The notes below the pieces were generated by a model. That model saw only the letters and a program-made list of their open reading frames with translations. It was not told the origin of the DNA and ran no database searches. Below, one piece after another: positions 17,551 through 26,866 of a stretch of 37,867 nucleotides of DNA. The stretch covers positions 1-37,867 of the forward strand of contig DCBA01000126.1 of NCBI GenBank assembly GCA_002313255.1. The letters run 5' to 3'. How positions within the stretch are numbered: the stretch's first letter is position 1; each line of letters opens with the position of its first letter. The translations under genes were made by a program, and so were the position numbers. The DNA is from Gammaproteobacteria bacterium UBA1119 (GTDB lineage Bacteria; Pseudomonadota; Gammaproteobacteria; Pseudomonadales; Azotimanducaceae).

Positions 17551-19169
17551 GCAAGTGGTCCGGCCCAATTGGCCAATTTGGATGCTTCGTTTTCCTATTA
17601 TCTCTGCCACTTGAGGCCCAGAGCGCTGAAATACCTGAAATTCAAACCAACCACATGGAAGCCGCGGTCGCACAACTCATCGATACGACGCGAGCCCGTC
17701 TAGAAAAAAATCTCAATTCGGCAGAAGCCTGGGGTCGGCTTGGCATGGTGTACCACGCTCATGGATTACTGCAGCCCGCCATTGTTTGTTATCAACAAGC
17801 GGCAAAACAGGACTCCACTGATTATCGCTGGCCCTATCTGGCTGCAACCGCGCTGAGAAATTCGAACCGGACAGACGCGATTGCCTATTACGCGGAAGCA
17901 TTGAAGTTAAAGTCGAATGACCACGTACTTGCCGTCACTTATGCGGACACGCTCATCCGAAATGGGCAATACGAGGACGCGCAAGTTCTTTATGAAGCCG
18001 CTTTACCGATCAACGAGACTCAAAGTTTCGCCCTAATCGGTTTGGCCCGAATCACGTATATCGACAACGATTTAGTAGCGGCGCAAACACACTTGCAGAA
18101 CGCACGCCAAATCGATCCAAACGATCGCGAAATTTATACGCTTCTTGCACAAGTCCATATGGGCCTGGGAAACGAAGAGGCGGCAAAGGAGTCGGAATGG
18201 TTGGCACGAACGTACCCACACGCAAAAGTTCTTGATGTCCCGATCATCGAGGCAATGCATAGCTTCGCCGAAACCGCTGGTGCGTTCGTGGCCCGCGGAA
18301 AACGTAAGATGGAGTTGGGAGACTACCGGGGTGCAGAATCGGCGTTTCGGCGGGTACTGGCACGCCGCCCCGGCTTGGCATTCGATTATGGCAATCTGGC
18401 AAACGTTCTAGCACGTCAAGGTCAGTACGCCGAAGCCCTTGAATATTTTGAGCGTGGACTCAAGATAAATCCCAACAATGTCGAAATGTTGAGTAATCAG
18501 AGCCTCGCATTAATGGCGGACGACCAGTTGGACCGTGCCGGAAAAAAACTGATTAAAGCAATCGAACTGGATCCCAACTACGGCCACGCGCACTTTAATC
18601 TCGGCGTTCTTCGTTATCGCCAACGTAACTTTAGTGAGGCGGTGGTGTATTTTCGTAACGCACTTTCGACGAATCCCGCGTTGACCCAAACGTACCTTAA
18701 TCTCGGCACGACATACGATGCGATGGGCAAGTTTCAAGAGGCTATCGACGTTTGGAAACAGCTCGAGCGAATCCAACCCAACAACGCATCACTGGTTTTC
18801 AACATTGGCCTAGGCTGGCTCCGCCTCGGCCAAGACGCTAAGGGGTCCTCGGCGATACGGAAGGCTTTCAATTTGGAACCCAACAACAAGCAAATCGCGA
18901 CCAGGTTGATTAAGTTACTTGCCACGTCTCAACGACATTCGGTACGCGATATACCGCAGGTAATCACTTTCGCCGAGCGTTTGTACGCTTCGAGTCCGCA
19001 TGATCCAGTCCTCGCAGACTTGTTGGCAATCGCATTCGCTGCAGATGGAAACTTCGATCAGGCGGTGCGCTACAGCGAAATCGCGCTGGAGTTCGGCACG
19101 GCCGATCGCAAGTTCACAAACAAGGTACGGTCGCGTCTCGAGCGATATCGCAGGAAAGTAACGTTCTAG
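17547..19169 (+). CDS. Secreted/periplasmic TPR-repeat protein
   Basis: A 540-residue protein with an N-terminal hydrophobic stretch (about 10-24) ending in QSA, a likely signal peptide, followed by roughly ten tetratricopeptide repeats to the C-terminus. Clear units include AEAWGRLGMVYHAHGLLQPA, FDYGNLANVLARQGQYAEAL, GHAHFNLGVLRYRQRNFSEA and TYLNLGTTYDAMGKFQEA. TPR arrays are protein-binding scaffolds, so a role as partner of the coupled CRTAC1 lipoprotein is reasonable. The start is TTG at 17547 inside the upstream stop region (TTGA overlap); no other start fits the signal peptide. Confidence 0.88.
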   Translation: MSKWSGPIGQFGCFVFLLSLPLEAQSAEIPEIQTNHMEAAVAQLIDTTRARLEKNLNSAEAWGRLGMVYHAHGLLQPAIVCYQQAAKQDSTDYRWPYLAATALRNSNRTDAIAYYAEALKLKSNDHVLAVTYADTLIRNGQYEDAQVLYEAALPINETQSFALIGLARITYIDNDLVAAQTHLQNARQIDPNDREIYTLLAQVHMGLGNEEAAKESEWLARTYPHAKVLDVPIIEAMHSFAETAGAFVARGKRKMELGDYRGAESAFRRVLARRPGLAFDYGNLANVLARQGQYAEALEYFERGLKINPNNVEMLSNQSLALMADDQLDRAGKKLIKAIELDPNYGHAHFNLGVLRYRQRNFSEAVVYFRNALSTNPALTQTYLNLGTTYDAMGKFQEAIDVWKQLERIQPNNASLVFNIGLGWLRLGQDAKGSSAIRKAFNLEPNNKQIATRLIKLLATSQRHSVRDIPQVITFAERLYASSPHDPVLADLLAIAFAADGNFDQAVRYSEIALEFGTADRKFTNKVRSRLERYRRKVTF

Positions 19170-19507
19170 CAGCCTTTGGCGGCAAGCTACTTGCGCAGTC
19201 ATCGTTAGGGAGGGATATCTGTCGCTCGAGACTTCCTTCCAGTGAATGCCATACGCGCCCAGCACGCTGAATACGTGATCGCTTTAGGGAGGAGCTGAAA
19301 AGGGAAAACTCCGCATCTGTCAGCACGGATCAAAATAGGATGAGAAAGCTCGTGAAGCGTACCGCCATCGACGGATGCTCGCACGTATTAATCCGATAGA
19401 TGTTGGTACCACGCGTACGCAATCAACGTGGGCAGGGGAGTATGAATTAACAGCTCAGATGTATCGAACTGGTCTAACATGTTCGTTTAGGTGAGAGCCC
19501 GACCACG
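19170..19507. other. Intergenic stretch without recognised gene (338 bp)
   Basis: No convincing coding region or RNA was seen on either strand; the short open frames here have no family features. The 3' part presumably holds the promoter and leader of the Ldh-family gene. TTAACA at about 19447-19452 is a possible -35 element, but no clear -10 follows at standard spacing. The sequence GGTGAG lies about 12 nt before the next ATG. Confidence 0.4.
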
Positions 19508-20596
19508 ATGTTAAAACGATTTTTGGTTCCCGAGGAGGACCGAGTATTCGTGCGTGAGGAGTTGGTTCGAAATGCTACCCAGACTATTTTTCTCGAAATG
19601 GGGCAGTCCGAGCGTGATGCCGAACAATCGACCGATGTATTGATTGAGAGTGATTTGCGTGGCTGCGAGAGCCACGGTGTATCGAACATGCTCCGTCTCT
19701 ACATCGATCAATACGGACGTGGTGAACTCAATCCGACCCCGAACGTCACAACGCTACGCGAATCGGCCGTGAGTGCGACATGGAACGCGGATCAAGCGCT
19801 GGGGATTCAGGTGGGTCCTCGGGCGATGCAACTCGCCATCGAAAAAGCCAGTGAAACGGGTATTGGTGCCGTGGCCATCCAAAACTGTGGCCACGTGGGG
19901 ATGCTCGCGTATTACCCGATGATGGCGATCGCCCACGACATGATCGGTTTTTGCATGGTGTCGGCGGGCGGGGGTCTGCAGGTTCCGGTCTTCGGTTCGG
20001 AGCCTGCTTTTGGGACGAATCCCGTTGCTTGGGCAGCGCCCGCCGACCAGCACGCTCCGTTCGTTTTCGATGTCGCGACGACGCAGGTGGCCGCTAACAA
20101 GCTCATGCTAACCAGGCGTATTGGGTCGAAGCTTGAACCGGGCTGGATTACTAAGCTCGACGGCGAGCCGATTATGGAGTCGGTTGAATCTCCGGATTAC
20201 GGAGGTTTCCGCATGCTGCCGTTCGGCGGTACCCGAGAGAATGGCGGACACAAGGGGTACGGCTTTGCAACCATTGTCGACATCATGGCCGGTATCCTTT
20301 CGGGTAATGGCCCAGGTTTTATTGCCGGAGGGCTGCACCACTCTCAATTCGTGATGGCGATCAAAATTGACGCGTTTGTTGACATCGATGGGTTTAAAGC
20401 CGACTTGGATAAGCTGCTTGAAAAATTGTCGTCGATGACGCCCACGAAAGGTCACGAGAGGGTCTATTACGCGGGTTTGATCGAAGCAGAAGAAACCGTC
20501 CTGCGCAAGAAAGAAGGAATTCCCTACCACCGGGAAGTGGTGGATTGGTTTAACGGTATCTCGGATGAGTTGAAACTTGGCTTTTCGTTGCCGTAA
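19508..20596 (+). CDS. Ldh-family (malate/L-lactate/ureidoglycolate-type) NAD(P)-dependent oxidoreductase
   Basis: A 362-residue cytoplasmic dehydrogenase of the ComC/AllD/YbiC-type 'Ldh_2' family, unrelated to classical lactate dehydrogenase. Family markers are LRGCESHGVSNM with the conserved histidine H56, VAIQNCGHVGMLAYY (about 122-136), FGTNPVAWAAP (about 168-178) and the nucleotide-site GGHKGYGFATIVDIMAG (about 247-263). The family oxidises 2-hydroxyacids such as malate, sulfolactate, ureidoglycolate or 2,3-diketogulonate; the substrate here is not determined by sequence. ATG is preceded by a modest GGTGAG. It is convergent, 17 bp from the kinase gene. Confidence 0.92.
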   Translation: MLKRFLVPEEDRVFVREELVRNATQTIFLEMGQSERDAEQSTDVLIESDLRGCESHGVSNMLRLYIDQYGRGELNPTPNVTTLRESAVSATWNADQALGIQVGPRAMQLAIEKASETGIGAVAIQNCGHVGMLAYYPMMAIAHDMIGFCMVSAGGGLQVPVFGSEPAFGTNPVAWAAPADQHAPFVFDVATTQVAANKLMLTRRIGSKLEPGWITKLDGEPIMESVESPDYGGFRMLPFGGTRENGGHKGYGFATIVDIMAGILSGNGPGFIAGGLHHSQFVMAIKIDAFVDIDGFKADLDKLLEKLSSMTPTKGHERVYYAGLIEAEETVLRKKEGIPYHREVVDWFNGISDELKLGFSLP

Positions 20597-20613
20597 GAAA
20601 ATCCATAGGGACG

Positions 20614-21600
20614 TTACGCGTCGAAGAAATGTCGAATGTGACGGCAGGCATGTTCAATCATTTCGGGGATGTATTTTTCCCGCCCGAGTTCGGGCCGTTG
20701 GTGAATCCAGCCTAATGCCATGACCGAGCGCACGAGCAAGAATAAAGGTATGAGCTTTGCCGCTTCGGAATCGAATGAGCGGTGCTCTCGGTAACCCTCG
20801 AGCAACGCCGCCAGGATCTCTGGGTACGCCTTGTGCTCTAAGTATTCGTGGAGGGCGACCGCCAGGTCGAATTGATGCCAGCCGAAGCCAGCGTCGTCAA
20901 AATCGATAATGTGCAGACCGTGTGAGCTCAACACGAGATTGTGCATGTGGAGATCGGCGTGAATCATACTGTAGGTTTCTTGTGGTTGACCGTATCGATC
21001 GAGGGTGTCTGCGATCACCTCACGTCCTTGCCGCATTAAGTCTGCTTGTTCGGGGCGAAGTTGTGGTATTTCCCAAAAGCGTCCCCAAAAAGGGTGCTCG
21101 CCGACGAGTCCGGCGGCGTCGAATGCGTGTCGTTTGAAATTTGGAGGGGCATTCCAGTCGGTGGCTTGCGCGTGAATGGATGCCGCGATGGCACCCAGTT
21201 GCCTGAAATAACGGCACAGCGCGTCGGTGTCGTTGGCGCTTTGACTAATGACGTCTGCCAAGATATCACCTTCCACCCACTTCAGTACGCCGATATTTCG
21301 ACTCTCGCGAGTTCCGGGTAAGTTTCGCGTCACAAACCCTTCGCCACGTGTCGTCATCAAAGGTTCAGGCACGTCGATGCCTGATGCCCGTAATGCGCTT
21401 GTCCAAATCAGCTCCGACTCGAGTTCTTCGAGAGTGTGATACCACGACCGATGAATTCGAAGAACGTAGGTGTGGCCTCCTTTGTCGACTCGGAGGGCGA
21501 CGTTCTCGCTGACGCTAATCGGTTCGAGATGGGCGCCGTCCAGCGACCATTCGGGTAGCGTTTGTCGCGCAAATTCGAGTAGGGCGTTGTCGATCTGCAT
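20614..21600 (-). CDS. APH-fold phosphotransferase (hydroxylysine kinase / amino-alcohol kinase-like)
   Basis: A 328-residue cytoplasmic kinase of the aminoglycoside-phosphotransferase/choline-kinase fold. The catalytic loop HADLHMHN (H214, D216, N221) and the metal-binding DFDDAG (D233, D235) are intact; the N lobe has YVLRIHR with an arginine near the usual lysine position. ATG at 21600 starts 7 nt after the aminotransferase stop, suggesting coupling; the alternative TTG at 21633 would overlap it. Pairing with a class III PLP enzyme recalls hydroxylysine kinase/phospho-lyase and ethanolamine-phosphate phospho-lyase systems, in which the kinase makes the phospho-amino-alcohol. Homoserine-kinase-type activity is an alternative. 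Confidence 0.85.
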   Translation of the reverse strand: MQIDNALLEFARQTLPEWSLDGAHLEPISVSENVALRVDKGGHTYVLRIHRSWYHTLEELESELIWTSALRASGIDVPEPLMTTRGEGFVTRNLPGTRESRNIGVLKWVEGDILADVISQSANDTDALCRYFRQLGAIAASIHAQATDWNAPPNFKRHAFDAAGLVGEHPFWGRFWEIPQLRPEQADLMRQGREVIADTLDRYGQPQETYSMIHADLHMHNLVLSSHGLHIIDFDDAGFGWHQFDLAVALHEYLEHKAYPEILAALLEGYREHRSFDSEAAKLIPLFLLVRSVMALGWIHQRPELGREKYIPEMIEHACRHIRHFFDA

Positions 21601-21607
21601 GGGCGTT

Positions 21608-22885
21608 TTATAGCTGTCGAAGAGTTTCCTCAAATGCGTTGAGGAAAAGATCGGCGTGCTCTCGACCGAATACGAGCGGGGGTCGAATCTTTAGCAAATT
21701 GCCCAGCGAGCCCATATTCGAGAGTAAAAAACCTTTGTCCTTTAGGCGGTTGGCAACGTCGGCCGCGCCTTCTCGGTCGGGTGTCTTGCCTTCGCGCTCG
21801 AGGACCCAGTCGATCCCGATAGCTAAGCCATGACCACGTATATCCCCCATGGGCTCGTGATTTTGTTGCAGTTCTCGTAAAGCGGTTCGCAGATAGTCGC
21901 CCACGTCCGCTACGTTAGCGCAGAGGTTCTCCTCTTCAATAACGTCGAGCACCGCGGAGCCAACCGCGGCCTGGAGTGGACTTGATGCGAAGGTGTTGAA
22001 GTACCCCGTATTCTTACGAAAGGTTTCGACGAGCTCGGCGGACGCAGCGACCCCTGCCAATGGCATGCCATTACCCATCGGTTTTCCCATGGTCACAATG
22101 TCGGGCACAAAATCGGAGGTTTCGTACCCCCACCAGCGACCGGTGCGACAAAATCCTGCCTGTACTTCGTCGGCGATAAAGAGGCCGCCGGCATTTCGAA
22201 CCAATGTGGCGGCGCCTTTCATAAAGTCGGGGGGCATGTTTGGGAGTCCCTCGTTGGCGAGTATGGAGCACATGAACATGCCTGCTAACGGGATGTTGTT
22301 GGCCGCAAACGCATCGATCGCCTTTTGGACCTCTGCTAGGTAGATGTTTGTCAGCTCGCTTCCATTGGCCCCGTTCGATAGCGGTCGATACGTTTGCGGA
22401 TAGGGGATTGCCCGAAATTCAGGGGTGGTGTTGTCTCCCACTCGAGCCCGCGAGAGTTTTCGTACTTCGGTACTGTTTCCGTGATACCCACCATCGGAGC
22501 ATATGATGCCGCGTCCACTGGTTGCTGCACGCGCCATTAACAAAGCGACTTCGCTGGCCTCTGTGCCCGAGCAGGTAAAAACTACGCTAGAAAGTGAGGG
22601 ATTGTGGTGTCCAGTTAGCCGTTCCGCATAATCGAGAATACCTTCGTGTAGATATCGACTGTGTACGTTCAGTGTTGCCGTCTGCTTAGTGATCGCCTCG
22701 ACAACCCGCGGGTTGGCATGCCCAACGCATGGAACGTTGTTGTACATATCGAGATAACGTTTGCCATCGGCGTCGTACAACCAGACCCCGTCGCCGCGAA
22801 CGATGTGCACCGGATCCCGATAGAAGAGCGGAGCGCCCTTGCCTAGGAGCCGTCCTCGCCGATCAATTAATGTTTCGTTACTCAC
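21608..22885 (-). CDS. Class III PLP-dependent enzyme (aminotransferase or amino-alcohol-phosphate phospho-lyase)
   Basis: A 425-residue fold-type I PLP enzyme. The PLP phosphate-binding segment SGTEA is at about 106-110, the conserved DE pair at 239-240 and the Schiff-base lysine is K268 in TMGKPMGNGMPLAGV. The late TFASSPLQAA segment is also typical. Start GTG at 22885 is 5 nt after GGGGGTG; the frame is open 25 codons further but without homology. AGXT2L-type phospho-lyases (ethanolamine phosphate, phosphohydroxylysine) are in this family and in bacteria are often fused or adjacent to an APH-fold kinase, as here. Ordinary omega-amino acid transamination cannot be excluded. Confidence 0.9.
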   Translation of the reverse strand: MSNETLIDRRGRLLGKGAPLFYRDPVHIVRGDGVWLYDADGKRYLDMYNNVPCVGHANPRVVEAITKQTATLNVHSRYLHEGILDYAERLTGHHNPSLSSVVFTCSGTEASEVALLMARAATSGRGIICSDGGYHGNSTEVRKLSRARVGDNTTPEFRAIPYPQTYRPLSNGANGSELTNIYLAEVQKAIDAFAANNIPLAGMFMCSILANEGLPNMPPDFMKGAATLVRNAGGLFIADEVQAGFCRTGRWWGYETSDFVPDIVTMGKPMGNGMPLAGVAASAELVETFRKNTGYFNTFASSPLQAAVGSAVLDVIEEENLCANVADVGDYLRTALRELQQNHEPMGDIRGHGLAIGIDWVLEREGKTPDREGAADVANRLKDKGFLLSNMGSLGNLLKIRPPLVFGREHADLFLNAFEETLRQL

Positions 22886-22890
22886 AATGT

Positions 22891-22897
22891 CACCCCC
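22891..22897 (-). promoter_or_regulatory. Ribosome binding site of the class III PLP enzyme gene
   Basis: GGGGGTG on the minus strand, 5 nt before the GTG at 22885, decides this start over the open frame reaching 22960. Confidence 0.55.
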
Positions 22898-23024
22898 ATA
22901 GGGTTTTGATCTTCGAAGGACGCTCCCGACCAGCGCTCCAGATCGCGTTGACGAATCCAATTAACCAGCAAGAGATCACGTGCGGTTTCCAGGCCCCCAT
23001 CGTCTGCCACAGATATCGAAAACG

Positions 23025-25568
23025 CTAGTTGGCGATAGCGGCCAGTTCTTGCCGCTGTCGTTCTAGCCGCTGTTCTCGTTCTTCGGCGAATGTCGTAATG
23101 GCAGCGGCGATAGATGCCTCATCCAAGTGTGCCTCTGCAATCACGTCTTCCTCGGTACCACCGCTTAACCATTGGTTGTCCCAGTCCGAGAATAACGAGT
23201 ATTCCTCCGTGAGATGGCCTAGTCCCGTAATCGGCAGGATGCGCTGCGTTCCGGTGCTGATAATCATCAAATCTTGTTTCGCTCCTGGCGGGAGGACGGC
23301 ATCGCGATAGCTTTGTGGTTGTGTTTGGAAGAGTTCCTCGCTGATACATGCAATGACTTTGATGTTGATGTTTGATGCTTCGAGACTCGGCAACACCTTG
23401 AGTAAATTATTGGTGGAACTGGCGCCCTGGGTTAATACGTAGCCGTGTTTGGGCGTGTCGGGATCAAAATCTTTGATCACGTACAGACCCTTTGCAGCGG
23501 CAAGAGGGTCGCTGTCGGCGAAGGACGATCGATCGGCGACGGCAAAGTCAGGCCGAGCGACTTCCAGAACGATGACGCCGATTTCTGGTTGACTCACGGC
23601 TAAGTTTGCTGCCGCAAAGTATCCCGGTGCGACGTCGTTGTAGTCCCAGAAATTCAGGGTAATTACGTGGCCGCGAGGAAATAGTTTCCATACCTGGGGT
23701 GCGAAAATGCCGAAGTGCGTGCGAGCATCGGCCGCGGTTTCGGGCCCCGAGTGACCGGCTAAAATATGAAGGACGCCGACGCGAAACGGTGAATCTTGGT
23801 TTTGTTGACTCCACACCCGCGCCGGTAGGTACATTAGCGGAGTAAAAGCCCCATAGGTTCCACTTAGCGCCCAGATGCCGTTATGAACGTTCGGATCCAA
23901 CGATAACGTTTGGCCGACGAGTCCGATGGCAGTCGACGCATTGCCAGCTTCTTGAATACCAGCCTTGAGGACGGTTCCCGAAGGATTGGTGACGGGATCG
24001 AAATAACCAAAAAGCGCGCTTTTTTGAATGTTAATGGATTCGGCTAGATCCGCCGCAACTGCAACGAAGCGGTTGTTCGTGACGTAGTTTGACCACTTGA
24101 AGATTTCGGAAACTGCGCGACGTGCCCCGCGAACGTTTCCCGCTTCCTCAAACAGTTTGATGTCGACGGTCGACGTTTTGGATCCACCCATGTCGGTCAC
24201 CGTCACGCTCTGCGGTGCTATCGGTAATTGATCGACCTTCAGACGAGGGTCGTCGAACGGGTCGACCGAGCCGCTGTTACGTAACGAGAGGTCGTCTTGG
24301 ACTTGGTCACCAATGGCGACCAAACGATCGGCGAGCCAGGAGCCAAGATCATTATTGTCGAGGATGCTCAATGCGACATCGACGTTGTGCTTAAACTGCG
24401 TGAGTCGGGTGCGTTCATCGCTGATGGCACCTCTGTCGATATCGAGGAATTTAACCCCGTAGCGCGACTCAAAGGTTCCCGCCAGCGCTTGGAAGTAATC
24501 ACCGTTTTGCGGGAACGCGTATGGGTGGGAAGCATGATCCACAATCTGTTTTCCGTAGCCGGGAATCTCTCCGTCGACGGCTGCTGGCCACCAACCTTTG
24601 ATCGTTTGACCAAGGAGGAGCATGGGCCGACGATCCGACTCATCCCAACCTTCCATTTGAGCTAGTCCGTGAGCGACCTGTGCGTAGTCGTTGCCGTCGT
24701 CAACGTTGATGACGTTCCAGCCGTATGACGACCATTGGGCACCGATGTCGTAATCAGTAAATTCTTTTTGGATGACGCTTCCGATCAATTCGTCGTCGAT
24801 TCCGGCGTTGTTATAGGAAAGCAAGACCCGAAGACGCTTACCGACGCGCTGCGCGATCGCCTGCGTTTTTAACTCCTGCGCGTGACCGGCCGTCATTGCG
24901 AATTCGCCTTCGATCGCCATGATTTTGGGTGAAGCTAGCGGAGCGCCCACGATGTCCCAAAACGCAGCTTTTCCTGCAGCAGTTGCGACACCGATGCCGG
25001 ATGGGCCGCCATTGACATCGTTGGTAAGGTCCGTGGTCTCTGAATGACCCGATAGGGCTCTAATCCCTCGTAGCTTGGCTTGCTGAAACAGGGGATCGTC
25101 CGCTAACCCGGTGTTGGTAAGGAGCTTGTCCAGCGCTCCCTGGCCACGCCGAAATCCGAGTGCATCGATGGACAGGATCGAGGTTGTTGGATCGGTTCGG
25201 TAGTACTCGTTCTTGGTTAATGCGTGTTGTCGTGCGAGGGCCTCGCCCATCACCATCCACAGGGCATACGTCACGGGTGCGTTGTGACCGCCAGCGAGCA
25301 TGAACTTGTCCGCGTAGGGATGTTTGGGTCGACGATAGTCAAACCGAAGTCCGCCCGCGGCCGGTCCGATTAAATGACTGGTGACGACGTACGGAACGTA
25401 CGCGAGGGGCCCGCCGAAATGGCCCGTTTGGGCGTAATTTCCAAGTAGCGTAATGAGCATGGACGATAGGAAGCCAACGTCTTCTAAGCGCGCGATGTCT
25501 CGTTCGAGTGAACCTAGAGGTTGAGTTAACGGTTCTTGCATGGGGCTACGTGCTTGTTGAGATGACAT
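23025..25568 (-). CDS. Transketolase-like thiamine-diphosphate enzyme, divergent
   Basis: A single chain of about 847 residues with the order of a full transketolase: PP domain, Pyr domain and C-terminal domain. Numbered from ATG 25568: GGHNA (about 93-97), SGHSE (about 173-177), the TPP-binding EGEFAMTAGHAQE to SYNNAGID (about 220-258), GIQEAGN in place of the usual GIREH/GMREQ glutamate motif, and ILAGHSGPETAADARTHFG in place of EDGPTHQ. It is longer than ordinary transketolase (about 660) and its motifs are divergent, so the donor/acceptor substrates are uncertain. ATG 25568 is preferred to the upstream TTG 25601. It heads a minus-strand unit with the PLP enzyme and kinase, but the 139-bp gap leaves co-transcription open. 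Confidence 0.75.
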   Translation of the reverse strand: MSSQQARSPMQEPLTQPLGSLERDIARLEDVGFLSSMLITLLGNYAQTGHFGGPLAYVPYVVTSHLIGPAAGGLRFDYRRPKHPYADKFMLAGGHNAPVTYALWMVMGEALARQHALTKNEYYRTDPTTSILSIDALGFRRGQGALDKLLTNTGLADDPLFQQAKLRGIRALSGHSETTDLTNDVNGGPSGIGVATAAGKAAFWDIVGAPLASPKIMAIEGEFAMTAGHAQELKTQAIAQRVGKRLRVLLSYNNAGIDDELIGSVIQKEFTDYDIGAQWSSYGWNVINVDDGNDYAQVAHGLAQMEGWDESDRRPMLLLGQTIKGWWPAAVDGEIPGYGKQIVDHASHPYAFPQNGDYFQALAGTFESRYGVKFLDIDRGAISDERTRLTQFKHNVDVALSILDNNDLGSWLADRLVAIGDQVQDDLSLRNSGSVDPFDDPRLKVDQLPIAPQSVTVTDMGGSKTSTVDIKLFEEAGNVRGARRAVSEIFKWSNYVTNNRFVAVAADLAESINIQKSALFGYFDPVTNPSGTVLKAGIQEAGNASTAIGLVGQTLSLDPNVHNGIWALSGTYGAFTPLMYLPARVWSQQNQDSPFRVGVLHILAGHSGPETAADARTHFGIFAPQVWKLFPRGHVITLNFWDYNDVAPGYFAAANLAVSQPEIGVIVLEVARPDFAVADRSSFADSDPLAAAKGLYVIKDFDPDTPKHGYVLTQGASSTNNLLKVLPSLEASNINIKVIACISEELFQTQPQSYRDAVLPPGAKQDLMIISTGTQRILPITGLGHLTEEYSLFSDWDNQWLSGGTEEDVIAEAHLDEASIAAAITTFAEEREQRLERQRQELAAIAN

Positions 25569-25803
25569 CGTTTCTTTTCTTGGTTGCCTAAAATACTTCA
25601 AGTTGGCCGTCTACCCAATGGTTTAACGTGCGCGACATGACAGGTTAACGTCCACCGTCTTCGAGTGTGCCGTCACTTGTTAGGAATAACGAAAGAGTAC
25701 CTTGAAGTCGACGATGATTTTACGCTGGTTTTAAGCACAGCGGTTGCGGCGTTGTATTTGTTAATCTTGAGCGGTTTTTGTCAAAGAACGAACGGTGGGA
25801 GAC

Positions 25804-26811
25804 ATGAAAAGACTAATGGCTGGCGTCAGCGCGCTGGGACTTTTGGGTGTCAATGCGTTGGCCGTGGGCGTACCCCCGACAATGGATCAAGCAATGTTTA
25901 ATACCACGCTCCATGAGATATCAAACTGGGGGCGATGGGGCGACGACGATGAGCTGGGTACGTTAAACACGATCACGCCCAGCGTCCGTGTACAAGCCGC
26001 CGCGCTTGTGAAAGAAGGGACGACTATTTCGCTGGCGCTACCGCTCAATAAAATAGCGGACGCAATAAACCAAAAACCGTTTGAACACGAAGTTTTTATT
26101 TTTGGTGGGGACGAATCGTTCGACATGGATCCAGAAAACATACCGCAAGCTGCCGGGGATGTATTCAAGATTGACTATCACGGTTTTGGTCATTCGCACA
26201 TGGACGCACTGCCTCACTTCGCGTATGGCGGCAAGATGTATAACGGCTTTCCATTCGAGATGAATGCTGAGGATGGATTTTCGAAACTAGGGGTCGAGAA
26301 CATCGCCAAAGTCGGCGTGTTTACACGGGGTGTATTGGTGGACATGCCGAGGTTTCTGGGGATTGACTTTCTCGCGCCGGGAAGTGCGATTACAACGAGC
26401 GATCTTGAAGCCTGGGAGAAAGCCTCGGGCGTTCGGGTTAGGGCGGGTGATGCATTGCTTGTTCGGACCGGTCGGTGGAAGAAGGTGGCCAAAGACGGAC
26501 AATGGAACTTCATTCAAGAAGCTGCAGGTATGCACGCTTCGGTTGCACGTTGGCTGAAAGAAAGAGACGTTGCGGTGATTGGCTGTGATGGCGTGTCGGA
26601 TGTGATGCCCTCAGGCGTGACCGGTCGGTTTAACCCGTTGCATGAATTGGTGTTAATCGGCTTGGGGATGCCCATCTTTGATAATCTGGATCTGGATCTT
26701 TTGGCTGAGAAAGCGTCGGCAACTGGGCGCGCCACGTTTCTTTTTGTCGCAGCGCCGTTGCGGGTTGACGGTGCCACGGGGTCGCCGTTGAACCCACTGG
26801 CCGTTTTCTAA
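25804..26811 (+). CDS. Exported cyclase-family metal hydrolase (kynurenine formamidase-like)
   Basis: A 335-residue protein beginning MKRLMAGVSALGLLGVNALA, a signal peptide with a likely cut after ALA. The family metal site HGFGHSHMDALPH is intact (H126, H130, H132, D134, H138), corresponding to the HxxxTHxDxPxH pattern of cyclase/KynB-type Mn or Zn hydrolases. Later family stretches are GDALLVRTGRW and AVIGCDGVSD. ATG 25804 follows GGTGGGAG; a GTG lies 9 nt upstream. The gene is divergent from the transketolase-like gene across a 235-bp intergenic region that must hold both promoters. Isatin hydrolase or a lactonase are alternatives, as many members are uncharacterised. Confidence 0.9.
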   Translation: MKRLMAGVSALGLLGVNALAVGVPPTMDQAMFNTTLHEISNWGRWGDDDELGTLNTITPSVRVQAAALVKEGTTISLALPLNKIADAINQKPFEHEVFIFGGDESFDMDPENIPQAAGDVFKIDYHGFGHSHMDALPHFAYGGKMYNGFPFEMNAEDGFSKLGVENIAKVGVFTRGVLVDMPRFLGIDFLAPGSAITTSDLEAWEKASGVRVRAGDALLVRTGRWKKVAKDGQWNFIQEAAGMHASVARWLKERDVAVIGCDGVSDVMPSGVTGRFNPLHELVLIGLGMPIFDNLDLDLLAEKASATGRATFLFVAAPLRVDGATGSPLNPLAVF

Positions 26812-26866
26812 CTGAGCGACCGCATGAAATTCCATGGGGATTGTGCAAACCGGAAAGGATGGACGC

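Noticed and set aside
22886..22960. Longer start of the class III PLP enzyme
   Set aside because: A GGGGGTG ribosome binding site and the usual family N-terminus both point to GTG at 22885.
23025..25568. Phosphoketolase call for the large TPP enzyme
   Set aside because: The characteristic phosphoketolase N-terminal motifs are absent, and the motif order fits transketolase better.
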